Shown: piece by piece, positions 7,682-14,978 of the stretch | Position numbering within the stretch: the first letter of the stretch is position 1 | How the letters are laid out: every line of letters starts with the position of its first letter | Assembly: GCA_001508835.1 (NCBI GenBank) | Contig: LGFB01000006.1 | Coordinates: forward strand, 1 to 15,045 | DNA: 15,045 nt | From: a bacterium 42_11 | Lineage (GTDB): Bacteria > Synergistota > GBS-1 | Direction: 5' to 3' | Translations under genes and position numbers: made by a program | Notes under the pieces: generated by a model | What the model was told of the DNA's origin: nothing | What the model saw: only the letters and a program-made list of their open reading frames with translations | The model's database searches: none

Positions 7682-8047
7682 CTACTCACCTCCCTCTATG
7701 AGTTTTATAACTCGCTCTATTACCTTTAAATTCTCCCTTGCAGAGGAAGCCCATCTCTTTAAAAAGGCCTTTCCTCTTTCCGTGATTCTGTAAACCCTCT
7801 TTGGGGGACCACCTTCTCCCACATCCCAATCGGAAATGAGGAGTCCCTCAACCTCCAAAGCCCTTAAGGCTCTGTATATAGAGCTATGGTGAAATAGCGA
7901 AGGCTCTATCCCCAAACCCGAAAGCTCCTCTATAAGGGAATATCCATGAGCCGGCTTTTTCGACAAAATTGCTAATATGGCGGGAATTAAAAGGTCTCCT
8001 CCCATGAAAGGCCTTTCAGGCCTGCAACCACAAAATCTCCATCTCAT
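7682..8047 (-). CDS. PadR-family transcriptional regulator
   Basis: 121-residue winged-helix repressor. The fold is visible as LLIPAILAILSKKPAHGYSLIEEL (residues about 19-42), the recognition region SSIYRALRALEVEGLLISDW (54-74) and the wing GGPPKRVYRITERGKAFL (79-96), followed by a C-terminal helix for dimerisation. The N-terminus has an extension with Cys-x-Cys (RFCGCRPERP, Cys6 and Cys8), a feature often seen in PadR proteins near NifX-like genes and a possible metal or redox site. The ATG overlaps the TGA of the NifX-like gene by 4 bp, so the two are translationally coupled. It probably represses its own promoter through the operator-like repeat at 8480-8504. The ligand is unknown. Confidence 0.92.
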   Translation of the reverse strand: MRWRFCGCRPERPFMGGDLLIPAILAILSKKPAHGYSLIEELSGLGIEPSLFHHSSIYRALRALEVEGLLISDWDVGEGGPPKRVYRITERGKAFLKRWASSARENLKVIERVIKLIEGGE

Positions 8048-8433
8048 AGCTTGTGCATCCCCTCGTGTCGAGGATTCTCACAGGCCTCATCAAGCTCCTC
8101 AAGCTCCCCTCTCCAATAAGAGAGAACCGTTTCCCTCAAAGAGGAAGCTTTCGCCCTAAAAACCTTCACTCCCGCTTCCCTTAAACCCGCTATGGCACCA
8201 GGACCAATGTTTAAAACGATGACGGAATCCGGTTTATAAGCCAAAACGATATCCCTTGCCTTTCTTCCACCACCAAAATGCTCACCCCTATTAGGCTCTA
8301 CCTTCACATCGATAACCTCTCCGCTCTCATCAATATCAACTACGGCGAAATAAGGAGACCTGCCAAAATGAGCTGATAGCTTCGAATCCAACCCTTTATC
8401 TTCCAAAACGGGGACCACTATTCTTTTTCCCAT
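8044..8433 (-). CDS. NifX/NifB-associated-type FeMo-cofactor-binding-fold protein
   Basis: 129-residue protein of the dinitrogenase iron-molybdenum-cofactor biosynthesis family, a single-domain cytoplasmic fold that in known members carries metal-sulfur clusters. Seen: start MGKRIVVPVLEDKGLDSKLSAHFGRSPYFAVVDID, typical of the family, EHFGGGRKARDIV in the middle, VIVLNIGPGAIAGLREAGVKVF near the end, and a tail with Cys and His (CENPRHEGMHKL) that could bind metal. No nitrogenase genes are nearby, so nitrogen fixation is not implied; stand-alone relatives are common in anaerobes. The ATG follows AAGGAG at ten bases. It is first in the unit with padR and the DUF5320-like gene, about 30 bases from the predicted transcription start. 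Confidence 0.9.
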   Translation of the reverse strand: MGKRIVVPVLEDKGLDSKLSAHFGRSPYFAVVDIDESGEVIDVKVEPNRGEHFGGGRKARDIVLAYKPDSVIVLNIGPGAIAGLREAGVKVFRAKASSLRETVLSYWRGELEELDEACENPRHEGMHKL

Positions 8434-8469
8434 AGCGCATCATCTCCTTATTCAAATTTCTCATTTATT

Positions 8470-8499
8470 ATTATAATCAACATATGTGCAATTTGTCAA
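8470..8499 (-). promoter_or_regulatory. Near-perfect sigma-A promoter of the nifX-like/padR unit
   Basis: TTGACA (8494-8499), 18 bp spacer, TATAAT (8470-8475) on the minus strand: both hexamers match consensus. Expected start near 8463. A promoter this strong usually needs a repressor; PadR encoded in the same unit is the natural candidate. Confidence 0.88.
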
Positions 8500-8504
8500 T
8501 ATGT
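8480..8504 (-). promoter_or_regulatory. Operator-like repeat overlapping the -35 box
   Basis: On the minus strand ACATAT and ATATGT form an inverted repeat with 13 bases between (8499-8504 and 8480-8485). CACATAT also occurs twice as a direct repeat (8499-8505 and 8482-8488), and ACATATGT is itself a palindrome. The repeats flank and cover TTGACA, a position suited to repression. Assignment to PadR is inference from context. Confidence 0.55.
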
Positions 8505-8506
8505 GT

Positions 8507-8540
8507 AAAAAAGAAAGCCGGTGCCTTTCGTGGCACCGGC
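8507..8540 (-). terminator. Intrinsic terminator after the M20 amidohydrolase
   Basis: Perfect 9-bp stem GCCGGTGCC/GGCACCGGC with loop ACGAAA (8517-8540), then TTTCTTTTTT on the minus strand. It ends the chemoreceptor-transporter-amidohydrolase group and lies directly upstream of the next promoter. Confidence 0.93.
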
Positions 8541-8554
8541 CATAAAGGCTAAAG

Positions 8555-9727
8555 CTATCTGTCCCTTAGGTATCTGTAAGCTAAAAGCGCATAGAGTGCC
8601 GTTCCTTTCCACAGAACCTCTTCATCCACGTTAAACCTCGGATGGTGATGAGGATAGATGATTCCCTTTTCCTCGTTTCTTACCCCTAAGAAAATGAAAG
8701 CACCCTTAACCTTTTGAAGATAGAAGGCAAAGTCTTCCGCTCCCATCGTCATTTCAGCCTCGGTTACAGGACCTAAATCCTTTGCAACTTCAATGGCAAA
8801 GTCCGCAAGCTCAGGGGTGTTAACCGTCGGTGGATAAGAAACCCTGAATAGCTCAAAACTGCCTTCACAATCCCATGCCATCGAATAGCCTTTTACTATA
8901 TCTTGGATTTTCTTTATTATCCTTTCCCGCACTTCCATATCGAAGGTTCTGAGCGTCCCCGTTATCTCAGCTTCATCAGGTATAACGTTATATCCCTGAC
9001 TACCCTTAAGAACGGGAGTACTTATAACAACCGGATAAAGAGGGTTTACATATCTTGAAACTATCTTTTGCAGAGCATTGTAAATATCGGTGGCAGGATT
9101 AGTAGGATCTATGGCAAGGTGGGGAGATGCAGCGTGCCCTCCTTTTCCCCGAATCTTTATTACATAGCCATCGGAGGAAGCCATGAAAGGTCCTCTCCTT
9201 GTAGCAATAACGCCTGATGGAATATGAGCCCATACATGAATTCCAAAAATCGCATCTATATCATCTACATGTCCCTCTTCGACAACCTTCTTTGCTCCCG
9301 CGCCACCCTCTTCAGCCGGCTGAAAGATAAGCTTAACCTTACCTTTAAGCTCTTCCCTTATTTCCGACAATATCTTGGCAGCTCCAAGAAGCATCGCGGT
9401 GTGAGCATCGTGTCCACAAGCATGCATCTTACCAGGAACCTTGGATTTATAGGGAACGTCGTTTTCCTCCTCCACGGGAAGGGCATCCATATCCGCCCTC
9501 AATGCGACGGTTTTACCCCCTTTCCCACCGTCAAGAAGAGCCACAACTCCAGTCCCAGCAGTTCTTTTCACCTCATACCCAAGGTTCTTCAATTCCTCCT
9601 CCACAATCTGAGAAGTCCTAACTTCCTCAAATCTGAGCTCCGGGTTTTGATGAAAATCCCTTCTTTTTTCGATGATATAAGATTCCAAATCTTTGGCACG
9701 CTCGATAACCCTTTTCTCCATCTCCAT
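8555..9727 (-). CDS. M20-family amidohydrolase (N-acyl/N-aryl amino acid hydrolase)
   Basis: Cytoplasmic metal-dependent amidohydrolase that cleaves an acyl, benzoyl or aminobenzoyl group from an amino acid. At 390 residues it matches the aminoacylase/hippurate-hydrolase/AbgB branch of M20. Metal and catalytic residues are visible: RADMDALPVEE (77-87), Cys104 and His106 in HACGHDAHT, the catalytic and binding pair Glu139-Glu140 in QPAEEGG, His164 in GIHVWAH, and HHHPRFNVDEE near the end; the lid domain lies in the middle. The ATG follows GGGGGGAGG by about ten bases and lies 17 bp after the transporter stop, so the two are co-expressed. By analogy with AbgT-AbgAB, it may act on what the transporter imports. 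Exact substrate specificity cannot be read. Confidence 0.93.
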   Translation of the reverse strand: MEMEKRVIERAKDLESYIIEKRRDFHQNPELRFEEVRTSQIVEEELKNLGYEVKRTAGTGVVALLDGGKGGKTVALRADMDALPVEEENDVPYKSKVPGKMHACGHDAHTAMLLGAAKILSEIREELKGKVKLIFQPAEEGGAGAKKVVEEGHVDDIDAIFGIHVWAHIPSGVIATRRGPFMASSDGYVIKIRGKGGHAASPHLAIDPTNPATDIYNALQKIVSRYVNPLYPVVISTPVLKGSQGYNVIPDEAEITGTLRTFDMEVRERIIKKIQDIVKGYSMAWDCEGSFELFRVSYPPTVNTPELADFAIEVAKDLGPVTEAEMTMGAEDFAFYLQKVKGAFIFLGVRNEEKGIIYPHHHPRFNVDEEVLWKGTALYALLAYRYLRDR

Positions 9728-9744
9728 TTTAGAAAACCTCCCCC

Positions 9745-11271
9745 CTAACTAAGCCTTATTCCAGCACCGGGTCCCACCGGAAGGCCTAACAAATACCAAA
9801 CGACTATCATAACTATCCAGGTCACCAAGAATACCAGCGAATAAAGAAAAGTCCTTGAAATTATCGTGCCTATCCCCACATCCTTCTTGTAAATTGAGGC
9901 GTAACCTATAACTATGGGAAAGTAAGTCATAAGAGGAGTAAAGGAGTTAGTGCTTGAGTCTCCCACCCTGTAAAGCAGCTGAGTCCATTCAGGAGAGTAA
10001 CCCAAATAGTACATCATGGGAACTATAACGGGCGCTAAAAAGGCCCACTTGGTAGAACCGCTTGTAATGAAAAGGTTTATAAAGGTCGAAATTAGTATTA
10101 TAGAAATGAAAAGGCCTATACCGGTAAATCCCGTGCTCTTAAGAAAATTCGCGAGCTTTATGGCAAGCACCGAAGCCATGTTGGTGTGAGTAAACGTGTA
10201 GATGAAGTTAGCTATGGGAAGTATTATGACAATATAGGAGGCCATGGTCTTCATGCTCTCCACCATATAATTAATCATATCCGTTGCTCTCTTAACCTTA
10301 CCCACGCTTTTACCGAAGACGTATCCCCCTATTACGAAGAACATGAAGAGAATGGGAACCATGCCTCTAAGAAAAGTAGATGGCACGATCGTGTTCTTAA
10401 CAGGATCCCTCAAAGGGCCATTTGGCATGAAAGTCAGAAGGAGGATGAAGAAGATATACAATCCTCCAGCGAAAAGCGCCTTTCTGAGCGCGCTTATCTC
10501 CATCCCGCTAAGTTCACTCAAATACTCGGGAGGAACCTGTGCATGCTCGTATTCCTCTTCCCACCTTGCAAACCTTGGCATGGCATACTTCACTGTAAAT
10601 ATCGTTCCTACTACGGTAAGCACGAAGGTTGAAGCGACCATGAAATAATAATTTGCTGTGGGACACACATTATATTTGGCGTTTACTATCTTAGCAGCGG
10701 TATCGGTAATGCCTGCAAGCAAAACATCGGTTCCCGCAATAAAAAGGTTAGCGGTGAAGCCAGAAGCGGCAGCCACATAACCCAATACTAGACCAAAGAT
10801 GGGGTCTTGCTTTCTCGCGTAAAACAGAGCTGCCGTTAAGGGGGGGATGATTACCAAAGAAGCGTCAGAGGCCAAGTTACCACATATGCCAAAAACAAAA
10901 ATAGCGGGAATTAGATACTTGTCCGATACCTTAGTCAGCGTCTTCATTAAAGCGGGAATAAAACCGACCTTTTCAGCAAAACCCGCTGCCATCATCATAA
11001 CCAAAACCAAACCTAAAGGTGGAAATTTTGCAAAGTTACGAACAACATTGGATAAAATCCAAGCAAGTCCCTTTCTATCCAAGAGGCTTATTACCTTTAT
11101 CTCTTTACCCTTCGCAGGATCTATAGCAGATGCTCCCTCAAACACGCCCGAAAGTAATATAACTAAGATCCACAGAAAGAGAAATATCCAAAACATATGG
11201 GGAAGCTTATTCCCCACCCTTTCTATCCAGTTGACAAACCGTGTTAATAAGCCTTCCCTTTCAGGTGCCAC
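9745..11271 (-). CDS. AbgT-family transporter
   Basis: Inner-membrane transporter of about 508 residues with many hydrophobic segments. Family hallmarks are the N-terminal RFVNWIERVGNKLPHMFWIF, GNLASDASLVIIPPLTAALF, the AASGFTANLFIAGTDVLLAGIT hairpin region and, near the C-terminus, SGSTKWAFLAPVIVPM and DSSTNSFTPLMTYFP. Known members import p-aminobenzoyl-glutamate or export sulfonamides. The next gene is an M20 amidohydrolase, so uptake of an N-acyl/aryl amino acid or dipeptide is the likelier role. I start at GTG 11271, eight bases after GGGAGG; the in-frame GTG at 11280 lies against that ribosome site. It lies 96 bp after the chemoreceptor gene with no terminator between; a weak TATAGT is the only promoter hint there. 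Confidence 0.94.
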   Translation of the reverse strand: MAPEREGLLTRFVNWIERVGNKLPHMFWIFLFLWILVILLSGVFEGASAIDPAKGKEIKVISLLDRKGLAWILSNVVRNFAKFPPLGLVLVMMMAAGFAEKVGFIPALMKTLTKVSDKYLIPAIFVFGICGNLASDASLVIIPPLTAALFYARKQDPIFGLVLGYVAAASGFTANLFIAGTDVLLAGITDTAAKIVNAKYNVCPTANYYFMVASTFVLTVVGTIFTVKYAMPRFARWEEEYEHAQVPPEYLSELSGMEISALRKALFAGGLYIFFILLLTFMPNGPLRDPVKNTIVPSTFLRGMVPILFMFFVIGGYVFGKSVGKVKRATDMINYMVESMKTMASYIVIILPIANFIYTFTHTNMASVLAIKLANFLKSTGFTGIGLFISIILISTFINLFITSGSTKWAFLAPVIVPMMYYLGYSPEWTQLLYRVGDSSTNSFTPLMTYFPIVIGYASIYKKDVGIGTIISRTFLYSLVFLVTWIVMIVVWYLLGLPVGPGAGIRLS

Positions 11272-11367
11272 CTTACACACCTCCCTCTCGAACTATAAAT
11301 AAAACAGCGTTAAGGTTCTTATGAAAGCACCCCACTCCTCCCGATTCAATCACCCTCTTTTATTCTC

Positions 11368-13005
11368 CTATCCTCTGTCATCCACGTTAGCCGCCAATAC
11401 AGCTATCACCTCCCCTCGTTCGTTTTTAACAGGACAAGATACCGTGAAAGCCGGCCTATTAGTTCCCAAAGTAACATAAGGTTCTCCAACAAACGGCTCT
11501 CCCCTTAAAGCCCCCTGAAACCAAGGTCTGAAAGACCAGTCCACATTTTTATCGAGTCTGGCATCAGCATGAATTATCTTCCCATTTAAGCCAACCAAGA
11601 GAGGAGTCTTGATGTAAGGATGGCCTTTAAAGGCTTTGTCAAAAATGGGCGCCAATCTGTTTATATCGAGGCTCTTAAACTCCGGCCTCTCCGCTAATTC
11701 CATCAAAACCTTCAAGCTTTCCCGCGCCATACGCTCCTTATCTTCTTTACTCCACGTCTCCTTGGTGTATTGATTAGCCACACTTTTAAGGCGACCGGCT
11801 ACCTCGACAAGCTTCTTGACACAGCCTTCTATATGCTCCAAAGCATTGCTCTGTTCAGTCAAGGATGCCGTAATCTCTTGAACGCTTGCCGCCGTTTCCT
11901 GAGAAAGAGAAGCCAACCTTCCTGCCTCCTGGGCTATTTCCGAGAGCTTCTGAACCTGTGCCTTCACCCTTTCATCTACTAAGTCTAAGCCAGAGGAGAC
12001 CTCCCCAAAGGCACGCGAAAAATCATTCAGCGATGAGACTACATCCTCTCCCTTCCTTAAGTTATTATTAACAAGCTCTGTTCCGCTCGTCACCTCAGTA
12101 GCCACCGCTTTAGCGCTCTCCATCATCTCGCCAGCCAACGCCGCAATTTCTAAAGCAGAGCTCCTTGACCTCATGGCAAGCTTTCTAACCTCCTCGGCCA
12201 CAACAGCAAAGCCTCTTCCGCTTTCACCAGCGCGAGCAGCCTCTATGGCAGCATTCAGGGCTAAAAGGTTAGTCTGCTCCGCTATCTCAGCCAATGTATC
12301 GACAAATCTGTTAATCTGCTCCATCTGTTCAGCAAGCTTTATAACCTTTTTAGCAGTTTCCTCATTTGAAATTGTAACCTGCCTTATATCGCCAAGGAGC
12401 GACCCCATCTTGTTACTCACATCATGGGAAAGCACTTCGGCATTATCAGAGAGCTTTCTGAGATTTGAAGCTGTTTCTGAGATCTCCCGTGCCAGGGAAA
12501 GCAAGGTCTCTATACCGTTAGCCACTTTCTGGGCCACATCGGCCTCTTCGTCAGCGGCGGTGGAGACCTCATTCATAGCGTTAGATGTTTCCTTCAAACC
12601 CTTTCTATTGGTTTCGGTATCCCTCTCCAAGATATCGACGAGGTAGCTTAACTCCTCGGAGCTTCTCTGAACGTCGCCTATCAACCTGAAAAAGGTATCA
12701 AGGACCGGCAAGATAGAATTTTCAACGCTCTTAGAAAACTCCCCCTTCCGCCTTAAAATGGCCTGGTCAACTCCAACGATATCCCCCTTCTCCAGGAGTT
12801 TAACTAACGATTCAAGCTGGGTGAAAGACTTAAAATCCTTAAAAACCAAAAACAGGCCAAATAGCCCCGCACCAAAGCCTAAGATCGCCAAAGCCAGTGG
12901 AACGCTAAAATGAGACAAATAGAAACCTCTCAAACAATAAAAGACTGCCACACCCTCTAAAATAAGGCCAGCTAAAATAAACACAACAGAATTTCTAACT
13001 TTCAA
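11368..13005 (-). CDS. Methyl-accepting chemotaxis protein with C-terminal Cache-like domain
   Basis: 545-residue chemoreceptor. Two hydrophobic segments (about 8-25 and 33-55) leave only a short loop outside, so no periplasmic sensor is present. The long coiled-coil signalling domain runs from about 110 to 415, with the conserved tip [20 protein letters not shown] and [15 protein letters not shown] (240-277) that contacts CheA and CheW. After it, residues about 425-545 form a Cache/PAS-like region: [45 protein letters not shown]. Cache domains are normally outside the membrane; here the topology puts it in the cytoplasm. The start is TTG 13005 after AAGGGGGGA; no ATG is usable in frame. Its own promoter is at 13050-13079. 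The transporter and amidohydrolase genes follow, suggesting a shared ligand. Confidence 0.93.
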   Translation of the reverse strand: MKVRNSVVFILAGLILEGVAVFYCLRGFYLSHFSVPLALAILGFGAGLFGLFLVFKDFKSFTQLESLVKLLEKGDIVGVDQAILRRKGEFSKSVENSILPVLDTFFRLIGDVQRSSEELSYLVDILERDTETNRKGLKETSNAMNEVSTAADEEADVAQKVANGIETLLSLAREISETASNLRKLSDNAEVLSHDVSNKMGSLLGDIRQVTISNEETAKKVIKLAEQMEQINRFVDTLAEIAEQTNLLALNAAIEAARAGESGRGFAVVAEEVRKLAMRSRSSALEIAALAGEMMESAKAVATEVTSGTELVNNNLRKGEDVVSSLNDFSRAFGEVSSGLDLVDERVKAQVQKLSEIAQEAGRLASLSQETAASVQEITASLTEQSNALEHIEGCVKKLVEVAGRLKSVANQYTKETWSKEDKERMARESLKVLMELAERPEFKSLDINRLAPIFDKAFKGHPYIKTPLLVGLNGKIIHADARLDKNVDWSFRPWFQGALRGEPFVGEPYVTLGTNRPAFTVSCPVKNERGEVIAVLAANVDDRG

Positions 13006-13026
13006 AATCCATATCCCCCCTTCATT

Positions 13027-13042
13027 AGATTTTTAAAAATCT
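13027..13042. repeat. 16-bp perfect palindrome in the chemoreceptor leader
   Basis: AGATTTTTAAAAATCT reads the same on both strands and falls at about +1 to +16 of the predicted chemoreceptor transcript. It could be an operator between the divergent genes; a chance AT-rich palindrome is also possible. Confidence 0.5.
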
Positions 13043-13049
13043 GAAAAAG

Positions 13050-13079
13050 ATAATAGCATAAGTTAATTTAGAGGGTCAA
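13050..13079 (-). promoter_or_regulatory. Promoter of chemoreceptor-transporter-amidohydrolase group
   Basis: TTGACC (13074-13079), 18 bp spacer, TATTAT (13050-13055) on the minus strand, each 5 of 6 to consensus. The predicted start is near 13043, about 38 bases before the TTG start codon. Confidence 0.7.
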
Positions 13080-13099
13080 GATTTTGATATCATATTCTT

Positions 13100-14248
13100 A
13101 TGGCGAAGTTCTTCCCCATTACGGAAAAGGCAACTTTTCTTGAAAGGGTCAATCGCTTCACAATTAAGGTTTTAAACCGCCATGGAAAAGTCCTAAAATC
13201 CTACCTTCCAAACTCTGGAAGTTTGGAGGAACTTTTAATTCCCGGAAGAACCGTTTTGATTACCGAAAGCCCGAAAGGAAAGCTTCCCTACAAAGCGGTT
13301 GGAGTAATCGATGCAAGCGGAAATTTTATAATGATAGACTCTATAAAGGTTAACGAAATTTTACCATCGATAATAGAGAGGATCCCTTCCTTAAAGGGCT
13401 ACCAGATAACCCGAAGAGAGGTAAGATACGAAAATGCAAGGTTTGATTTTTTATTAGGAAAGGGACCTCAAAAGCTTCTTCTTGAAGTTAAGGGTTGCAC
13501 GCTCTTTTGGGAAGATGTAGCTTCCTTTCCCGATGCCCCCACAAAGCGAGGGGTAAAACACCTAAGGCTTCTTTCAAATCTCCCAGAAGACTTAAAAGGA
13601 GGAATCCTATTTATTATCCAAAAACCGGTCAAATACTTTATACCAAACTTTCACACCGACCCAGAGTTCGCAAGCGAGCTTTACAAGGCAAGAGAAAGGT
13701 TGTTAATAGAAGCTATAAGTTTAAAGTGGGACGAAAACTTAAATTTAATCGAAGAATCGGTATCACGCGCACATATCCCATGGGAAAGGATGGAACCCCT
13801 TTTACAAGATAAGGGGGCTTATCTACTGTTATTACTAAACGAAAGTCCAAAAGCGCTACCCTTTTCCAATGGAAGCAAGTCTAAAAGCCCTCTCTTTGAA
13901 AAAGGGTTTTATGTATACGTGGGATCGGGACTGAGAGGCCTATCATCGAGGATAAAAAGACACTTAAGCGATAAAGGAAAACCTTTCTGGCACATCGATA
14001 AAATCAAAAAGGGGATGAAAGTAGTAAAAGTTATACCTATAAGAAACCCTGAGAGGATGGAATGCAAAATAGCGAAGGAGCTCAAAGCTATAGCAGATGG
14101 GATAATCGCCGGTTTCGGTTCAAGCGATTGTGCCTGCGAAAGCCACCTCTTCTACTTTAAAAGGGACCCCAGACAGGTGGAAGGCTTCTTAGGAAGGGTA
14201 TTAAAATTCAGATTCGGATTACTAAGCGAGACTATCCAGAATCCTTAA
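13100..14248 (+). CDS. sfsA: SfsA nuclease fused to a DUF123 (GIY-YIG-like) domain
   Basis: 382-residue two-domain protein. Residues 1 to about 233 are SfsA: ATFLERVNRFTIKV, LPNSGSLEELLIPG, then the nuclease-like core with Asp116 in ARFDFLL and Glu129-x-Lys131 in LLLEVKGCTLF, then FPDAPTKRGVKHLR. SfsA was named for sugar fermentation and is known as a DNA-binding, nuclease-fold protein. Residues about 238-362 are DUF123: KGAYLLLLL, GFYVYVGSGLRGLSSRIKRHL, PFWHIDKI, and FGSSDCACESHLF at the end. DUF123 is related to GIY-YIG nucleases and is also known fused to endonuclease III. SfsA alone is about 230 residues. There is no ribosome site before ATG 13100; TATCAT at 13088-13093 would start transcription at about the ATG, so the mRNA may be leaderless. 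Confidence 0.93.
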   Translation: MAKFFPITEKATFLERVNRFTIKVLNRHGKVLKSYLPNSGSLEELLIPGRTVLITESPKGKLPYKAVGVIDASGNFIMIDSIKVNEILPSIIERIPSLKGYQITRREVRYENARFDFLLGKGPQKLLLEVKGCTLFWEDVASFPDAPTKRGVKHLRLLSNLPEDLKGGILFIIQKPVKYFIPNFHTDPEFASELYKARERLLIEAISLKWDENLNLIEESVSRAHIPWERMEPLLQDKGAYLLLLLNESPKALPFSNGSKSKSPLFEKGFYVYVGSGLRGLSSRIKRHLSDKGKPFWHIDKIKKGMKVVKVIPIRNPERMECKIAKELKAIADGIIAGFGSSDCACESHLFYFKRDPRQVEGFLGRVLKFRFGLLSETIQNP

Positions 14249-14260
14249 TTTTGGAAGAGA

Positions 14261-14289
14261 TTGTAGAAAAGGTTTCCAAATAGTAAAAT
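14261..14289 (+). promoter_or_regulatory. Putative promoter of racemase-DUF917 genes
   Basis: TTGTAG (14261-14266), 17 bp spacer, TAAAAT (14284-14289). The expected start near 14296 would place the ribosome site at the very 5' end. An inverted repeat TTTGGAA/TTCCAAA (14250-14256 and 14274-14280) overlaps it and might be an operator. Confidence 0.5.
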
Positions 14290-14309
14290 AAAGGTGGAGG
14301 TGCTTGCCC

Positions 14310-14975
14310 TTGATAAAGCACAAAATCGGTTTGATAAGGGTTGTAACCATAGAAAACGAAGAGCTTCTAAACTCTCATGGAAGGCTGATAGAAAGGGCCT
14401 TCCCAGAAGTAAAGGTGGTAAGCAAATGTATCGAAGACCAGCCGAAGGGTATATACGATGAGGAAACGGAAAAAATAGCCAGACCCAAAATTTTAAGGCT
14501 GGTTCAGGACTTCCAAGAGGAGGTTGAAGGGATAATTATAAGTTGTGCTGCAGACCCAGCGATCGATGAAGCCAGAAAGATATCGAAGATACCCATCATA
14601 GGGGCGGGAACCTCTTCAGCGCTAATGGCATTAGCTTGCGGAAGAAAAATCGGGGTTTTAAATCTCACAGAAAGAACTCCAAAGGTATTTAAAGAGATAC
14701 TAAAGGATAGCCTCATTGCCGAAGCAAACCCTGAGGGAGTTAAAAACACCTTGGACCTTCTAAGCGACTGGGGTAAAGAGAGAGCCTTAGAAGCCGCGGG
14801 AAAATTAAGAGAAAAAGGAGCCGAAGCGATAGCCTTTGCCTGCACAGGATACTCCACGATAGGCCTCGCTCCGTTTTTAGAGAAGAGCCTTAAACTTCCC
14901 GTGATAGACGCAGTAATAGCCTCGGGAGCGATCGCCCTTTACACCTTAAGAAGGCTTAAATGCTGGGAGGGATAA
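14310..14975 (+). CDS. Asp/Glu/hydantoin racemase-family protein
   Basis: Cytoplasmic cofactor-independent racemase-fold protein of 221 residues. Two active-site cysteines face each other in this family, and both are visible: IIISCAADPAIDEAR (Cys79) and AIAFACTGYSTIG (Cys178). IPIIGAGTSSALMA and KIGVLNL are typical of the two-domain fold. Hydantoin racemase, AroM-like and aspartate/glutamate racemases are all candidates; the DUF917-type gene that follows favours hydantoin or a related amino-acid derivative. No ATG fits. I choose TTG 14310, nine bases after GGAGG; TTG 14304 is in frame but only three bases from it. The next gene starts four bases after the stop, so the two form an operon. Confidence 0.85.
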   Translation: MIKHKIGLIRVVTIENEELLNSHGRLIERAFPEVKVVSKCIEDQPKGIYDEETEKIARPKILRLVQDFQEEVEGIIISCAADPAIDEARKISKIPIIGAGTSSALMALACGRKIGVLNLTERTPKVFKEILKDSLIAEANPEGVKNTLDLLSDWGKERALEAAGKLREKGAEAIAFACTGYSTIGLAPFLEKSLKLPVIDAVIASGAIALYTLRRLKCWEG

Positions 14976-14978
14976 AAA

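Noticed and set aside
10186..10632. Plus-strand open frame of 148 codons
   Set aside because: Antisense to the AbgT transporter gene; composition is that of a reversed membrane protein and no start signal is seen.
13002..13025. Seven-codon frame MKGGYGF whose TGA overlaps the TTG start of the chemoreceptor
   Set aside because: It has no ribosome site of its own (its codons form the chemoreceptor's site), so it is probably coincidence.
13495..13812. Plus-strand open frame of 105 codons, Lys/Arg rich
   Set aside because: Out-of-frame shadow of the SfsA-DUF123 gene, whose own frame carries clear conserved motifs.
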